A stretch of 64,000 bases of DNA, taken from assembly GCA_016794365.1 (NCBI GenBank), contig JAEUKB010000022.1:62001-126000 (forward strand). Direction: 5' to 3'. The DNA is from Myxococcales bacterium (GTDB lineage: Bacteria; Myxococcota_A; Polyangia; Palsa-1104; JAEUJZ01). The translations under genes were made by a program, and so were the position numbers. Shown piece by piece: positions 50,717 to 60,366 of the stretch. The first letter of the stretch is position 1. Each line of letters opens with the position of its first letter. The notes under the pieces were generated by a model. That model worked only from the letters and a program-made list of their open reading frames with translations, did no database searches and had not been told where the DNA came from.

Positions 50717-51751
50717 ATGTGGCAGTGTACTTTTCTTCGACTGCTGACGCTGGGACTCTTCGGCTGTGGTCCGTCGCTTCCTCCCGCATGGCTGATTGAA
50801 CCCGAGCCGCTCGACGCACGCGGAACGATCGATCCCGACGGCAAGCTGCGGGTGCTGGCGCTGACGGTGGATCCGCCGCAGGCACCGCCTCTTGCGCGGG
50901 TGTCGGTGTCGTCTTTGGTGGTGACGCATCCGAGGTTTGGGCAGGTGGTGTTACAAGGTGGTCAGCCGGTCCACACCCTGACGCCGCGCGGGCTGTCGCT
51001 TGTGTATCGAGCCTGCGTGGTGCCGGACTCTGCGACGGTGCTGCGTCCCTGTGACTTGTCGGCTTCGAGCACGCTGGTGTGGGACTTGCCGGTGCGCGCC
51101 GATGGCTCGACCGAGCTTGTGATTCCGGGCAGCCAGCCGACGCCGAGCACGCTGCTTGTGACGCTGATTGCTGCCGATGAAGCGTATCCGGGCGGAGCGA
51201 CGGCCTGTGCGCAAGCGGCGGCGCAACAGGATGGCTTATCGCCGATTCCGAACCACTGTGTGATTGCGGTAAAGCGAATCTTGGTCAGTCACGATGCGAT
51301 TCCCAACCAAAATCCGCAGCTTGGTCGGCTGTGGCTTGGCGCTGCGCCAGAGAGTCTGTCTGATCTGGAATCGGGAGAGGCGCGCTATCCCAAGCTCCCT
51401 GCGGAGCTGGCGGATGCAGATCGTCCGTCGTGGCAAGTGGTGATTGAGCGAGCTGCGGACTCCGAACAGATGGAGCCCGATCCGCTCGATCGGAGCCGTC
51501 AGCGTCCAGAGCTTCTGTCGGCCTCTGTGTTTGTGACATCAGGAAATCTGGAATCAGGACGCGGCAGCTTTTGGGATCTGGACTGTCCAAGTGAGTCGTG
51601 TCCGCAGCGTCTGACCACGACGTTTTCCTGGCAGCCTGCCGCCGCTCGCGCTGCGATCGAAGCACCAGAGGATCGCACCTACTTTGCGGTGATCTTGCGC
51701 GATGATCGCGGTGGCGCAAGCTTCCGTGTGGGTGAAGCGAAAGCTCGCTGA
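50717..51751 (+). CDS. Predicted lipoprotein, unknown function
   Basis: The 344-residue product starts with a lipoprotein signal (GLFGC), then a beta-rich region with several cysteines (VYRACVVPDSATVLRPC, PNHCVIAVKRI, DCPSESCPQ). It is probably a surface protein. The family is not recognised. It sits divergent from the operon starting at 50653, with 63 bp between starts. Confidence 0.65.
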   Translation: MWQCTFLRLLTLGLFGCGPSLPPAWLIEPEPLDARGTIDPDGKLRVLALTVDPPQAPPLARVSVSSLVVTHPRFGQVVLQGGQPVHTLTPRGLSLVYRACVVPDSATVLRPCDLSASSTLVWDLPVRADGSTELVIPGSQPTPSTLLVTLIAADEAYPGGATACAQAAAQQDGLSPIPNHCVIAVKRILVSHDAIPNQNPQLGRLWLGAAPESLSDLESGEARYPKLPAELADADRPSWQVVIERAADSEQMEPDPLDRSRQRPELLSASVFVTSGNLESGRGSFWDLDCPSESCPQRLTTTFSWQPAAARAAIEAPEDRTYFAVILRDDRGGASFRVGEAKAR

Positions 51752-51970
51752 TCAGTAGCATTCAGAGTCCACGATCGCGATCAGGTTCCCGAAAAGATCC
51801 AGAAAGTGATTTCCGACGGCAACGTCGCGAATTCCTACAGCTATTTGGGATCGATTCCGGGCTTGCGATTCCTACCATTTTTTGTGCGATCGGAAGGAAC
51901 CTTTGCGCGCGCTCTGTGTCTGTTTGATGCGAAGACGGACGATACGGAAACGCGGTGAAGGAGAACTCCC

Positions 51971-53707
51971 ATGACGACCTCTGTAAGCCTTGTGAAGGGT
52001 GCTTTTGGAATCGGTTCTGCGACGGTACAAAATGATGCAGCGCTTTCGCAGATTCGGGCTCAAGCAGAGGACAGCGGAGCCCGCGCAGTAGAAGTGACCG
52101 CTGTGTTTGATGGTGCGGTGCAGCAAGTACGTCACTTTGTGAATCCGCAGGCTGGAAAGATGACGCTGCTCACCAAAGGAGTGCTGGCTCTGTCGGCAGT
52201 TTCTCTCGGTGCGGTGATGACTCTGTTTGGTGCAAGCTACCTGCAAGTGAGCGTGGAAAAGAGCGCAGCAGAGTCGTCCAAGCAGAGCACTGTGAAGCCG
52301 CTTCCGCAAAAAGATCACAGCCGTGATGTTGCCGCAGGAACGCTGCTGATGCTGGGTGCTGCGGGGCTTGCATACGGTGTGCAGCGAATCGGAAGAGAGC
52401 GCGGAGACAGCGAATACAGCGTGGGAGCCGATCCGCAGGCGACCTATCAAGTGAGTACGGAAGGACTCCCTTGTGAGCGATTCCCACTGGTTCGCGGCAG
52501 CGGTTCATCGTTTGAGCTGGTGCTGGCAGAGTCGATGAACGGAACGGTTGTACGCGACGGAAAGCAGATGGATCTGCGCGAGTTTGCGCAGTGTGAGAAA
52601 GCGGCGCGTGATGCCAGCCTGCAAGGCGCTGTGGTGCTGCCGATTTCGCAAGGTGTGCGCTACTCGATCGAGCACGGAGGCAGTACGTTTGTGGTCGCTG
52701 AAGTGGCCAAGCCTCGGCACTATCCGGTTCCGCTGCGGGTGGACTGGGCTACGCAGTCCTACACGGGCGCGGTGATGGCTGGTGCAGCGGCGTTTGTGGG
52801 ACTGATGTTTGCGCTGCCGCCTCCGGCCAAGTCGCTGTCGCTGGATGGCTTTGATGCGGGACGGCTCATCAAGCTGCAAGCCAAGCCCGAAGCTGTAGAT
52901 GAGCGACCGGACTGGCTGACTGCGAAGAAGAAGGAAGAGATTCCCAAGCAGAAGCAAGCGGCAAACAGCAACCAGCGCAACCATACGCTCAGCGCGCCCA
53001 TGCGCAGTGATCGAGTGGTGACGGTGAAACATCCCGGTCCGGTTGGAAAGAAGGAACAGCAAGAGCTGGCCGTGCAGCAGGCAACCCAAGCGGGAATCGT
53101 CGGTCTGATGAAGTCGGGGATGATGGCAACGATTCTGACCCAGGACTCTGCACTTGGACATGATGCAAGGATTGCGATGGACGGACTGGTGGGAGTCGAT
53201 CTGACGGATCCGTATTCTCCTGGTGGTGGACTGGTTGCTGCGAGTGGTCCAGGTGGCGGCGGCGATGGAACGGTGAACACGACCGGAATTGGACCATTTG
53301 GCCCAGGCGGCCCAGGGGGTCGTGGTGGCGGTCCGCGTGGTCCTGCGCTGGGTCCGTATCGTCAAAAAGGAATTCCCACCACCGAAGTGGGTCGGGTTGA
53401 AGTCAATGCAGGATCGATGGATCGCGAAGTGATTCGTCGCGTGATTCGCAGTCACATGCCGGAAGTGAAGTTCTGTTACGAGCGCGCGCTGATGGCGCAA
53501 AAAGATCTGTCGGGTCGCGTGCAGGTGAAGTTCATGATCAGTCCGACCGGCAAAGTGACCGCGAGCATCGTGGATGCTTCGACGCTGCGTAGTCCGACGA
53601 CCGAGCACTGTGTGGCCGAAGCGGTGCGTCGCTGGGACTTTCCCAAGCCGCCGAGCGGAATCGTCAGCGTGACCTATCCCTTCGTGTTCCGACCAGCGGG
53701 AGAGTAG
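51971..53707 (+). CDS. AgmX/PglI C-terminal domain protein
   Basis: The 578-residue protein has two predicted TM helices (about 63-88 and 255-278) and a soluble middle rich in Lys/Gln. A Gly/Pro-rich linker (GPFGPGGPGGRGGG) precedes a C-terminal domain with MDREVIRRVIRSHMPEVKFCYERAL and a CVAEAVRRWDFPKPPSGIVSVTYPF end. That domain is the AgmX/PglI C-terminal fold seen in myxobacterial gliding-motility and TonB-like proteins. The ATG follows GAAGGAGAA. It has a 220-bp upstream gap with no other gene. Confidence 0.85.
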   Translation: MTTSVSLVKGAFGIGSATVQNDAALSQIRAQAEDSGARAVEVTAVFDGAVQQVRHFVNPQAGKMTLLTKGVLALSAVSLGAVMTLFGASYLQVSVEKSAAESSKQSTVKPLPQKDHSRDVAAGTLLMLGAAGLAYGVQRIGRERGDSEYSVGADPQATYQVSTEGLPCERFPLVRGSGSSFELVLAESMNGTVVRDGKQMDLREFAQCEKAARDASLQGAVVLPISQGVRYSIEHGGSTFVVAEVAKPRHYPVPLRVDWATQSYTGAVMAGAAAFVGLMFALPPPAKSLSLDGFDAGRLIKLQAKPEAVDERPDWLTAKKKEEIPKQKQAANSNQRNHTLSAPMRSDRVVTVKHPGPVGKKEQQELAVQQATQAGIVGLMKSGMMATILTQDSALGHDARIAMDGLVGVDLTDPYSPGGGLVAASGPGGGGDGTVNTTGIGPFGPGGPGGRGGGPRGPALGPYRQKGIPTTEVGRVEVNAGSMDREVIRRVIRSHMPEVKFCYERALMAQKDLSGRVQVKFMISPTGKVTASIVDASTLRSPTTEHCVAEAVRRWDFPKPPSGIVSVTYPFVFRPAGE

Positions 53708-53714
53708 CGCCGCA

Positions 53715-55232
53715 TCACTGCGGTGGGGGTCCAAACGGACGAACAGAGGGACGGTACGTTCGCGGCAGAACCGGAATCGAAGTAGAGATCGCTCCGTCGC
53801 TGGCTTCGACCTCTGCAATCAAGATGGCATCCGCTCCGACCGGCTGACGATAATGCCACGCGCCATCGTATTCACGCTGTAGCTCATACTGACCGAACGT
53901 GTAGCCGCCGTTTTGACTGACCGCAAGACGGACTGCTTTCGGGGGCGGATCCATCATCACTCTCACCACCACTTGCTCACGGACTCTCTGCACAAAGGGG
54001 ATCGGTGGCGCTGCGGAATAGGGGCGCTTGGGATGCGCGGCAAACTGCGCAATCAGCGCACGCAGAAGCAGCGAGCGACGCGCCAAAAAGTCAGCATGAC
54101 GATTGTAGCTGCCCTCTGGTCCACAGTACGGAGGCTCTGCTGCGCAGATCTTGGGACACTGAAACTTGGCACAGTGCGCAGGCGGATTTTGCAGCGGATC
54201 GGTCTTGCTCTTTGGCATACAGTCCGCAGGACAGCCCGCACCAAAATACCAGCCATGATCGTAATCAGCGACGATCGCGAGTGTCTTTGCAGAGGCCCGA
54301 ACCGCTTTGTAGGTACGGATCATTTCACTTAAGGGAAAGAACTCATCTTGCGCTCCTGCCAGCATGTAGAGCGCTCCCTTTTGAATCGGCGCAAAGGCCA
54401 GCGGATCGAGTCGTCGAAACAGCGCACGCGGTCCGGGATCGCTTGGCTTCATTCCGTTTGCAGACAAGATCAAGCGACGCCACCATGTCTCTGCTTCCGC
54501 TGCACTGGCCAGGCCCCCTGATGCTGCAATGGGCATCACAGCGCGCACGCGATCATCTGTTCCACCGACGATAAAGGTTGCGATTCCGCCCATGCTAAAG
54601 CCGGTGACAACGATTCCTTTGGGATCCACGGAAGGAAGTGTTCCCAGATACGTGACCGCGCGCAGGATGGCGAAGACGTATTGATACAGCCAGCTCGCGC
54701 GCAGATCCTTTTCGGTCCGAAAGATCGGGCGCGGATCCTGCGGAGTCGGTGCTTCTCCTTCGGAATCCCCACTTCCTGGTGCGGACAGAGACAGCGCCAC
54801 CACGTTCAGGTTGCGGGCCAGCTCTGCAATGTCGCGCGGATCGGCCTTCGATCCCAGTCCGTGCGCAGAGACAAGTCCGGGCAGCTTGATCTGCGGTGAC
54901 TTGGCTGGATCTGCGGAAGTAGGAATCGCAACAAACGCTTGAATCCGAATCGGCTTGGCGACTCCGTTTTCATCCCAGCTTGTCGAAGTAAACCGGATCT
55001 CTTTGACGTGGACAGAGGGCGCACTCTCGATCTGTGTTGCGCGTACTTCAACGTGAAGATCATCGGCTCTGCGGGCCGCTTTGAGATCGAAGGTCGCTGG
55101 TCGCATCGGCTCTGGATAGGGAGCCGCGTGCGCGCTCGAACACAACAGACCGACAAGTAGTAGGAACAGAAAGGACAGGACAGAGTTCTGGGACAAAAAA
55201 ACCAGAGGGAAGTGCAGTCGCTGCGCCAGCAT
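53715..55232 (-). CDS. Secreted alpha/beta-hydrolase
   Basis: The 505-residue product has a hydrophobic signal (LSFLFLLLVGLLCSSAHA) and an alpha/beta-hydrolase core with GFSMGG (nucleophile Ser), a catalytic-Asp region (LAGAQDEFFP) and a His in VADYDHGWYFG. A cysteine-rich region follows (CPADCMPK, CAKFQCPKIC). It is likely an esterase or peptidase of unknown substrate. The ATG at 55232 is chosen for the signal peptide; it has no clear ribosome site. It is divergent from the small membrane protein gene. Confidence 0.8.
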   Translation of the reverse strand: MLAQRLHFPLVFLSQNSVLSFLFLLLVGLLCSSAHAAPYPEPMRPATFDLKAARRADDLHVEVRATQIESAPSVHVKEIRFTSTSWDENGVAKPIRIQAFVAIPTSADPAKSPQIKLPGLVSAHGLGSKADPRDIAELARNLNVVALSLSAPGSGDSEGEAPTPQDPRPIFRTEKDLRASWLYQYVFAILRAVTYLGTLPSVDPKGIVVTGFSMGGIATFIVGGTDDRVRAVMPIAASGGLASAAEAETWWRRLILSANGMKPSDPGPRALFRRLDPLAFAPIQKGALYMLAGAQDEFFPLSEMIRTYKAVRASAKTLAIVADYDHGWYFGAGCPADCMPKSKTDPLQNPPAHCAKFQCPKICAAEPPYCGPEGSYNRHADFLARRSLLLRALIAQFAAHPKRPYSAAPPIPFVQRVREQVVVRVMMDPPPKAVRLAVSQNGGYTFGQYELQREYDGAWHYRQPVGADAILIAEVEASDGAISTSIPVLPRTYRPSVRPFGPPPQ

Positions 55233-55395
55233 AAGCGTCCATTTCAGCAAGTGTAGGTGTCCGTTCCGTGATGTCGCACGGCGCTGGCGTAGATGCAAGC
55301 CTGGCGCGGTATGATCTGAGCTTTGCAGAGCAGCGCGTCCGTCGCAAACGGTGTGGGATTCGGTGCTGTTGCTCTGCGTCAAAAATCCTTCTACG

Positions 55396-55668
55396 ATGAG
55401 TGGTTCTATGGTGCGCATCCTGGGTCCGTACTGCATGGCGCTGGTATGGGGCTGGCTGCTTTCGCTGCGGCTACGTACCGCGCGCTTTTCTATGCTGTGG
55501 CTGCTGCTGGGCGCTGCGCTGCTGACCATCACGGTGTACGGAATCGCGGGACGCTGTCTGTCAGAAACGCACGCGCTGCCTGGGATCTTCGCAGTCTGTG
55601 TCGGTTCATTTGCGCTGCATCGCTTTCTCTTTGCGCTGCTTCGTCTATCGAGAGTACGGAGCAGTTAG
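55396..55668 (+). CDS. Small membrane protein (3 TM)
   Basis: The 90-residue product MSGSMVRIL... contains three hydrophobic stretches: PYCMALVWGWLLSL, MLWLLLGAALLTITVYGI and GIFAVCVGSFALHRFLFALL. It has no known domain. It is the first gene of an operon-like run with the second small membrane protein (9 bp later) and the CHAT protease. No ribosome site is evident, so the start is uncertain. Confidence 0.5.
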   Translation: MSGSMVRILGPYCMALVWGWLLSLRLRTARFSMLWLLLGAALLTITVYGIAGRCLSETHALPGIFAVCVGSFALHRFLFALLRLSRVRSS

Positions 55669-55677
55669 GAGTGTGTC

Positions 55678-56106
55678 ATGGCTGATCCACAAGTGGTTAC
55701 GCAGCCGCTTACGCACGCGGTGTCCTCTCTTTCGCTTTGGGGCGCTGGCTGTTTCGGCGCGATGATTGGCTGGTATGTCTACTACATCAATCGCTACCGC
55801 AAGGGAGACGTGCAGCTGTCTGACATCGTGACGCTCATCGGAATCATCGGGGGTGGCGCAATTCAAGCGCTGTTTAAATCCGATGGCAGTCAGTTTGGTG
55901 CGTACGGAGTCGGTCTGGCCTGCGGCTTCTTTGGCTACTACCTTTGCTTGGTCTTTATGGTCGGGGTGTCGAAAAACTTCGATGTGGACTGGTTTCTCGA
56001 CGGAAGACGTAAGAATGTAGCGCCGGATTCCTTCATTCCTGAGAGCAATCGACAGACTGTGTCTGCGATGGATGCGGGCGCTGATCGGCGATCAGGAATT
56101 GTGTAG
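55678..56106 (+). CDS. Small membrane protein (3 TM) upstream of CHAT protease
   Basis: The 142-residue product has three hydrophobic segments (near 19-37, 50-66 and 76-94) and a soluble C-terminal tail of about 45 residues. A GGAG site precedes the ATG. I do not recognise it. Its position next to a CHAT protease makes a membrane effector or a protease target plausible. Confidence 0.65.
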   Translation: MADPQVVTQPLTHAVSSLSLWGAGCFGAMIGWYVYYINRYRKGDVQLSDIVTLIGIIGGGAIQALFKSDGSQFGAYGVGLACGFFGYYLCLVFMVGVSKNFDVDWFLDGRRKNVAPDSFIPESNRQTVSAMDAGADRRSGIV

Positions 56107-56126
56107 CCTACGACGCTGCGTAGGCT
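56105..56126 (+). other. Intercistronic hairpin
   Basis: AGCCTACG (56105-56112) pairs perfectly with CGTAGGCT (56119-56126) around ACGCTG. It begins in the stop codon of the small membrane protein gene and has no T-run. It may tune expression of the CHAT gene. Confidence 0.5.
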
Positions 56127-56175
56127 CTGCTTTCATTCCTTGTTGGCTGCTTAGGCAGCGCAGCGGTGAGGTCTT

Positions 56176-58698
56176 GTGGTGAGTCATAGCGCTGAGCTTT
56201 TGTCACTGTTTTCCGAAGTGGTTGAGCACCTTGCTCAGCCTGCGGATTCCCTGCTGTGTCCTGACGTTCTGTGTGCGCTGGCTCCCAAGTGGCCCGTCGA
56301 GCTGCTGCCACAGACGATTGCTGCGCTGCGTGACCTGGGTCTGTCCGCTGAAGTACATGTGCAGCTCCTTCAGTCTCTGTCTGTGCGAATGGACAAAGAG
56401 TCTGCGGCCAAGATGCTGCGGATCGAGCAGTCTGTCCGTCCTGCGCTGACCGAACATCTGGATGAGACAGCGAGCCACGCCGGAGCTGCAACTGCTGATA
56501 TACAGCGCGCGCAGCGATCGGAGGGAACAGACTCTGCGCAAAGACGGAAGCTGCTTCTGTCGGCGATTGCACCGATCCTGACTTCGCTTCACATTGATCC
56601 TGCGACGTTGACGGTGCCACGCTATCCACTTGTATCGGGCTCTGTTCTGCGCTGGCGGATCGCGCAGCTTGCGAGTTGCAGCGAGCCGCGCCTGTTGTTT
56701 TCGCTTGTGGTTGCGCTGCTGGAACGTAGTGCGCTTCACACGCAGGGAACAGGTCGCTCTGCACCGATTTCTGATCCAAACGCAGGCGAAGGACCGGACG
56801 AACCGACAGAGATCAACATCCCTACGTATCCGACGGTACCACTGTCCTTTGATCAGGATGATGAGCTGCCTCCTGATTCGGATTCCGCGCAGGTGATAAG
56901 CTGCGGATTTTCTGCGCCGCACAGTCCTTGTGATCCGCTGCCCAGCAATCGCGGGCTCCTTACGGGGGACTCCTATCTGTTCTGGTTTCAGATTGGGAAT
57001 CCGGTCGCGCAGTCGATCGAGCAGCAGGTGTCATCCCTTCCGAAAGAGTATGTCGAGCAGGGTGCGGTACTCAAAGTCGTGCTGTTTTCCTTTCCCAATG
57101 AGCTGATTGTAGATCCAGCGACCAGCGTCGGGATCTTGCGAGTCGGCGCCAGCGGAAAGACCGTGGTTGTGCAGCAGCCGATGTCGTTTGAACAGCGTTC
57201 TTTTGCGCAGTCTGTAGATCGTCTGTTCTTTCCTGTCTCTGTGCCCACGTCCGCGCGTCCTGGCCAAGTTCTTGCGCTGCGCTGTAACCTGTACTGTAAT
57301 CAGGTGCTGCTTCAGTCTCGACTGATCTCTGTGGACATCGTACGTGATCAGGAAGGCTCTGTTTTCCCCCAACCTGCGCTGCGATCGGTTCTGGATTACA
57401 GCATCGCGGATGAGATCGGAAGCGCTTCAGCACTCGGTCGGATCACACCGCACAAGCTGAGCGTGCTGCTCAATGACAACGCAGATGGATCGCACAGCTT
57501 TCGTTTCTTTGGATCCGAACAGTCGGTGGATGTTCGTCATGATGCGCTGCTGGATGATGACACGCTGCGGGCGCATATCCGTCGAGCGCGCGGTGCGCTG
57601 CGCAAAGCTGCTTGGGGTGATGAGGAGTCCTGGAAAGGAGCAAGCGGCGGTCAGTCCTATCGCTACGCAGAGTCTTCCCTTGGCAAGCTGAGCGCGCAAC
57701 TCTACGAAGATCTGATTCCGCTCGCGGTGAGTGGATCGCGCTTTTACGTCGGAATCATTCGTAGCCTGACCGGCGGAGTCAAAGAGAGCTACAAGCTTCA
57801 GAGCCTGATGCGGACACCTGGGTTTGTGCAGATTGCCAGCAAAGTGAACGCACGACACATGGTTCCGGCAGCGCTCCTCTATGATCATCCGCTCGACGAT
57901 GGACAGCCTGCCAGTGCGTATCGAATCTGTCCGACGTTCCGTGCAGCCTTAGAGCGAGGAATGCCACTCGAAGCGTGTGACTGTTTCAGCGGAAACTGTC
58001 CGTCATATGATCAGGACACCGTGATCTGTCCGAGTGGATTTTGGGGCTTCCGTCACTTCTTGGGAATGCCGCTGACTGGACCCAATCGCGTCGAGCCGCA
58101 GCCGCAGATTCGCTATCAGCAGGCACCGCAGCTTGGGGTCGGAATCTCGCTCACCTTGCGAGAGTTCGCGCAGCATGAAAAGGTGCTGCGTTCGCTGCGC
58201 AAGGATCTGATCTGGCAGTGTGCGGACAGCGCAGCAGGGATCTTTTCGCTGATGCAAAAAGGACAGTCGCACGTTGTCTACTTCTACTGTCACGGAGGTG
58301 TGGTGCGTGACATGCCGTATCTGGAAGTGGGCAAGAGCGATGTCATCACACCGTCGAGTCTGTATCGCAAGCACATCTTGTGGGAAGACCCTCGGCCCCT
58401 TGTGTTTCTGAACGGATGTCACACCACTGCGCTCGATCCCGAACAGGTCATGGATCTGGTGACAGAGTTTATCGAGATCGGCCAAGCGAGCGGAGTGATC
58501 GGAACCGAGATCACGATCTTTGAACCGCTGGCGCGTGCTTTCGCGGAAGAGTGTCTGGGACGATTTTTTGCGGGACAGCCGATTGGTCAAGCGATTCGTG
58601 GTGCGCGTCTACAGCTTCTGCAGCGTGGCAATCCGCTTGGCCTTGCCTACGATCCGTTTGTGCTGGCCACAGTCTGTCTTTCACCAGCCTCTTCCTAA
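56176..58698 (+). CDS. CHAT-domain (caspase-like) protease
   Basis: The 840-residue protein has a helical N-terminal region of about 200 residues and a beta-rich middle. The C-terminal CHAT domain has the histidine motif YFYCHGGV (His706) and the cysteine motif FLNGCHTT (Cys748), the catalytic dyad of caspase-like peptidases. A second Cys-rich patch (CDCFSGNC) is near residue 600. Bacterial CHAT proteases often act in immune or cell-death systems. It starts at GTG 56176 (or 56179). It is followed after 7 bp by an MFS gene. Confidence 0.85.
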   Translation: MVSHSAELLSLFSEVVEHLAQPADSLLCPDVLCALAPKWPVELLPQTIAALRDLGLSAEVHVQLLQSLSVRMDKESAAKMLRIEQSVRPALTEHLDETASHAGAATADIQRAQRSEGTDSAQRRKLLLSAIAPILTSLHIDPATLTVPRYPLVSGSVLRWRIAQLASCSEPRLLFSLVVALLERSALHTQGTGRSAPISDPNAGEGPDEPTEINIPTYPTVPLSFDQDDELPPDSDSAQVISCGFSAPHSPCDPLPSNRGLLTGDSYLFWFQIGNPVAQSIEQQVSSLPKEYVEQGAVLKVVLFSFPNELIVDPATSVGILRVGASGKTVVVQQPMSFEQRSFAQSVDRLFFPVSVPTSARPGQVLALRCNLYCNQVLLQSRLISVDIVRDQEGSVFPQPALRSVLDYSIADEIGSASALGRITPHKLSVLLNDNADGSHSFRFFGSEQSVDVRHDALLDDDTLRAHIRRARGALRKAAWGDEESWKGASGGQSYRYAESSLGKLSAQLYEDLIPLAVSGSRFYVGIIRSLTGGVKESYKLQSLMRTPGFVQIASKVNARHMVPAALLYDHPLDDGQPASAYRICPTFRAALERGMPLEACDCFSGNCPSYDQDTVICPSGFWGFRHFLGMPLTGPNRVEPQPQIRYQQAPQLGVGISLTLREFAQHEKVLRSLRKDLIWQCADSAAGIFSLMQKGQSHVVYFYCHGGVVRDMPYLEVGKSDVITPSSLYRKHILWEDPRPLVFLNGCHTTALDPEQVMDLVTEFIEIGQASGVIGTEITIFEPLARAFAEECLGRFFAGQPIGQAIRGARLQLLQRGNPLGLAYDPFVLATVCLSPASS

Positions 58699-58705
58699 GA
58701 ATGTC

Positions 58706-59965
58706 ATGAACGCAGCACTTCGGATTTATGCACGGCGGCGTGTGCTCTCGATGTGGCCGCTTGGCTTTGCATCAGGACTGCCGCTGTTACTGACTGGCAG
58801 CACGCTGTCTGCTTGGCTGAGTCAGGCCGGTCTGTCGCTTTCACAGATCGGAGTCCTATCGCTCTTGGGACTTCCCTACGCGCTCAAGATCCTGTGGGCT
58901 CCGCTGCTCGATCGCTTTGCGATTCCGCTGCTTGGGCGACGGCGTGGCTGGATTCTGATCAGTCAGGTTCTGCTGTCTGTCTGTCTGCTTTTGTTAAGCC
59001 GCGTATCACCGCAGCAGTCTGTCTCTACGGTCGCTGTTCTTGCTTTGCTGGTTGCGTTTCTGTCTGCCAGTCAGGACATCGTGATGGATGCGTACCGCAC
59101 CGAGCTGCTGCGCAGTGAAGAGCGAGCCGCAGGAACCGCAGTGTTTGTGTTTGGCTATCGTGTCGCGATGATCTGTAGCGGGGGACTGGCACTGATCGTG
59201 GCAGAGCATCACTCCTTTGCGCTTGTCTATGCGCTGGCTGCGCTGCTTCTGATTGGCGGATCGGTGCTGACGCTGCGGATGCAGGAGACTCCTTCTGTTC
59301 GTCCGCCGCGTACCTTGCGCAGTGCGCTGATTGATCCGCTGCGTGACTATTTTGGACGAAAGAGCGCGCTGCAAATCCTGCTGTTCATCACGCTGTATCG
59401 CGTGGGGGACACGCTGGCCAATGTGATGCTGATGCCGTTCTTTCTGTCGCTTCACTTTACGCAGACAGAGATCGGAGTGGTCTACAAAGTCATCGGAGTG
59501 GCCGCAACGATTGTCGGAACCCTGCTCGGAGGACTGCTGACTGTACGGCTGGGTCTTGCGCGTGCGCTGCTTCTGTTCGGCTGTGGTCAAGCGGCAGCCA
59601 ACGTATGCTATTCACTGCTTGCTCTCGTCGGAAAAAGTCACACTCTGCTGGCTCTGTCTGTAGGGGTCGATCACCTGTGTACGGGGCTTGCGATCGCGGC
59701 GCTGGATGCGCTCTTGATGTCGCTGTGCAATCGTCGCTTTAGCGCGATGCAGTATGCGCTGCTGGTCAGTGTGTCCGCTGTGCTCGGACGCGTTCTGGGA
59801 GGCAGCGCCGGTGTGATTGCCAATCATGTCGGATGGCCGCTATTCTTTTTCCTAACGGCGGTCTTGTCCGTGCCAGCGGTGGTGCTGTGGCACTACCTAC
59901 AACCGAGCATACGTCATGGCGATGAAGACGCTGATGGACACCAAGTACTTTCGGGTCGAGCATGA
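58706..59965 (+). CDS. AmpG-like MFS transporter
   Basis: The 419-residue membrane protein has 12 predicted helices and the MFS pattern of AmpG-type muropeptide permeases: WPLGFASGLPLLLTGSTLSAWL at the start and SLLGLPYALKILWAPLLDR in the first half. AmpG imports anhydro-muropeptides released from the cell wall. It lies 7 bp after the CHAT gene and overlaps the next gene by 50 bp. The substrate assignment is by family only. Confidence 0.82.
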   Translation: MNAALRIYARRRVLSMWPLGFASGLPLLLTGSTLSAWLSQAGLSLSQIGVLSLLGLPYALKILWAPLLDRFAIPLLGRRRGWILISQVLLSVCLLLLSRVSPQQSVSTVAVLALLVAFLSASQDIVMDAYRTELLRSEERAAGTAVFVFGYRVAMICSGGLALIVAEHHSFALVYALAALLLIGGSVLTLRMQETPSVRPPRTLRSALIDPLRDYFGRKSALQILLFITLYRVGDTLANVMLMPFFLSLHFTQTEIGVVYKVIGVAATIVGTLLGGLLTVRLGLARALLLFGCGQAAANVCYSLLALVGKSHTLLALSVGVDHLCTGLAIAALDALLMSLCNRRFSAMQYALLVSVSAVLGRVLGGSAGVIANHVGWPLFFFLTAVLSVPAVVLWHYLQPSIRHGDEDADGHQVLSGRA

Positions 59966-60332
59966 TCCCGCGCGAAAGCTTGTGATCATGCGTCGGACTG
60001 CGCAGGGACTCAGTGTCAAGACGCTGGAAGAAGAGCGCAGCCGTGATGTGGCCATTCGCGATCTGTTGTCCGTGCTGCGTGCCGTGCGTGGGCAGCGATT
60101 CCTTCTGGATGTTCGTGCTGCACCAGGAAACAACGATCCGGCGGTGGAAGTGGTGGTTCAGAAGCTGCGCCTACAGCTCCGAGAGCTGTTTACCGTGTCT
60201 GTGACCGTGGTTGCTTCTGCAACAGGTGTACTGCAAGTGAACCGGCTCGCGCGGGAACGCAACGAATCGATGACGATCTTTCGAGACGAACAGGAAGCGA
60301 TCGCCAGCCTGATGGAGCGCGCACTTCCCTGA
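59916..60332 (+). CDS. Small hypothetical protein, last gene of CHAT operon
   Basis: The 138-residue product MAMKTLMDTKYF... has alternating hydrophobic and charged strands (KLVIMRRTAQGLS, FLLDVRAAPGNND, VSVTVVASATGVLQV) that suggest a compact alpha/beta fold, perhaps STAS-like. Its first 50 bp overlap the transporter gene in another frame. No family is recognised. Confidence 0.62.
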   Translation: MAMKTLMDTKYFRVEHDPARKLVIMRRTAQGLSVKTLEEERSRDVAIRDLLSVLRAVRGQRFLLDVRAAPGNNDPAVEVVVQKLRLQLRELFTVSVTVVASATGVLQVNRLARERNESMTIFRDEQEAIASLMERALP

Positions 60333-60366
60333 GCACTTCATCCGCATCAGCCCGCGATAAACGCAA

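Noticed and set aside
52505-53818. Minus-strand frame of 437 codons opposite the AgmX/PglI gene
   Set aside because: The plus-strand gene is strongly supported and this frame is Arg/His-rich antisense sequence.
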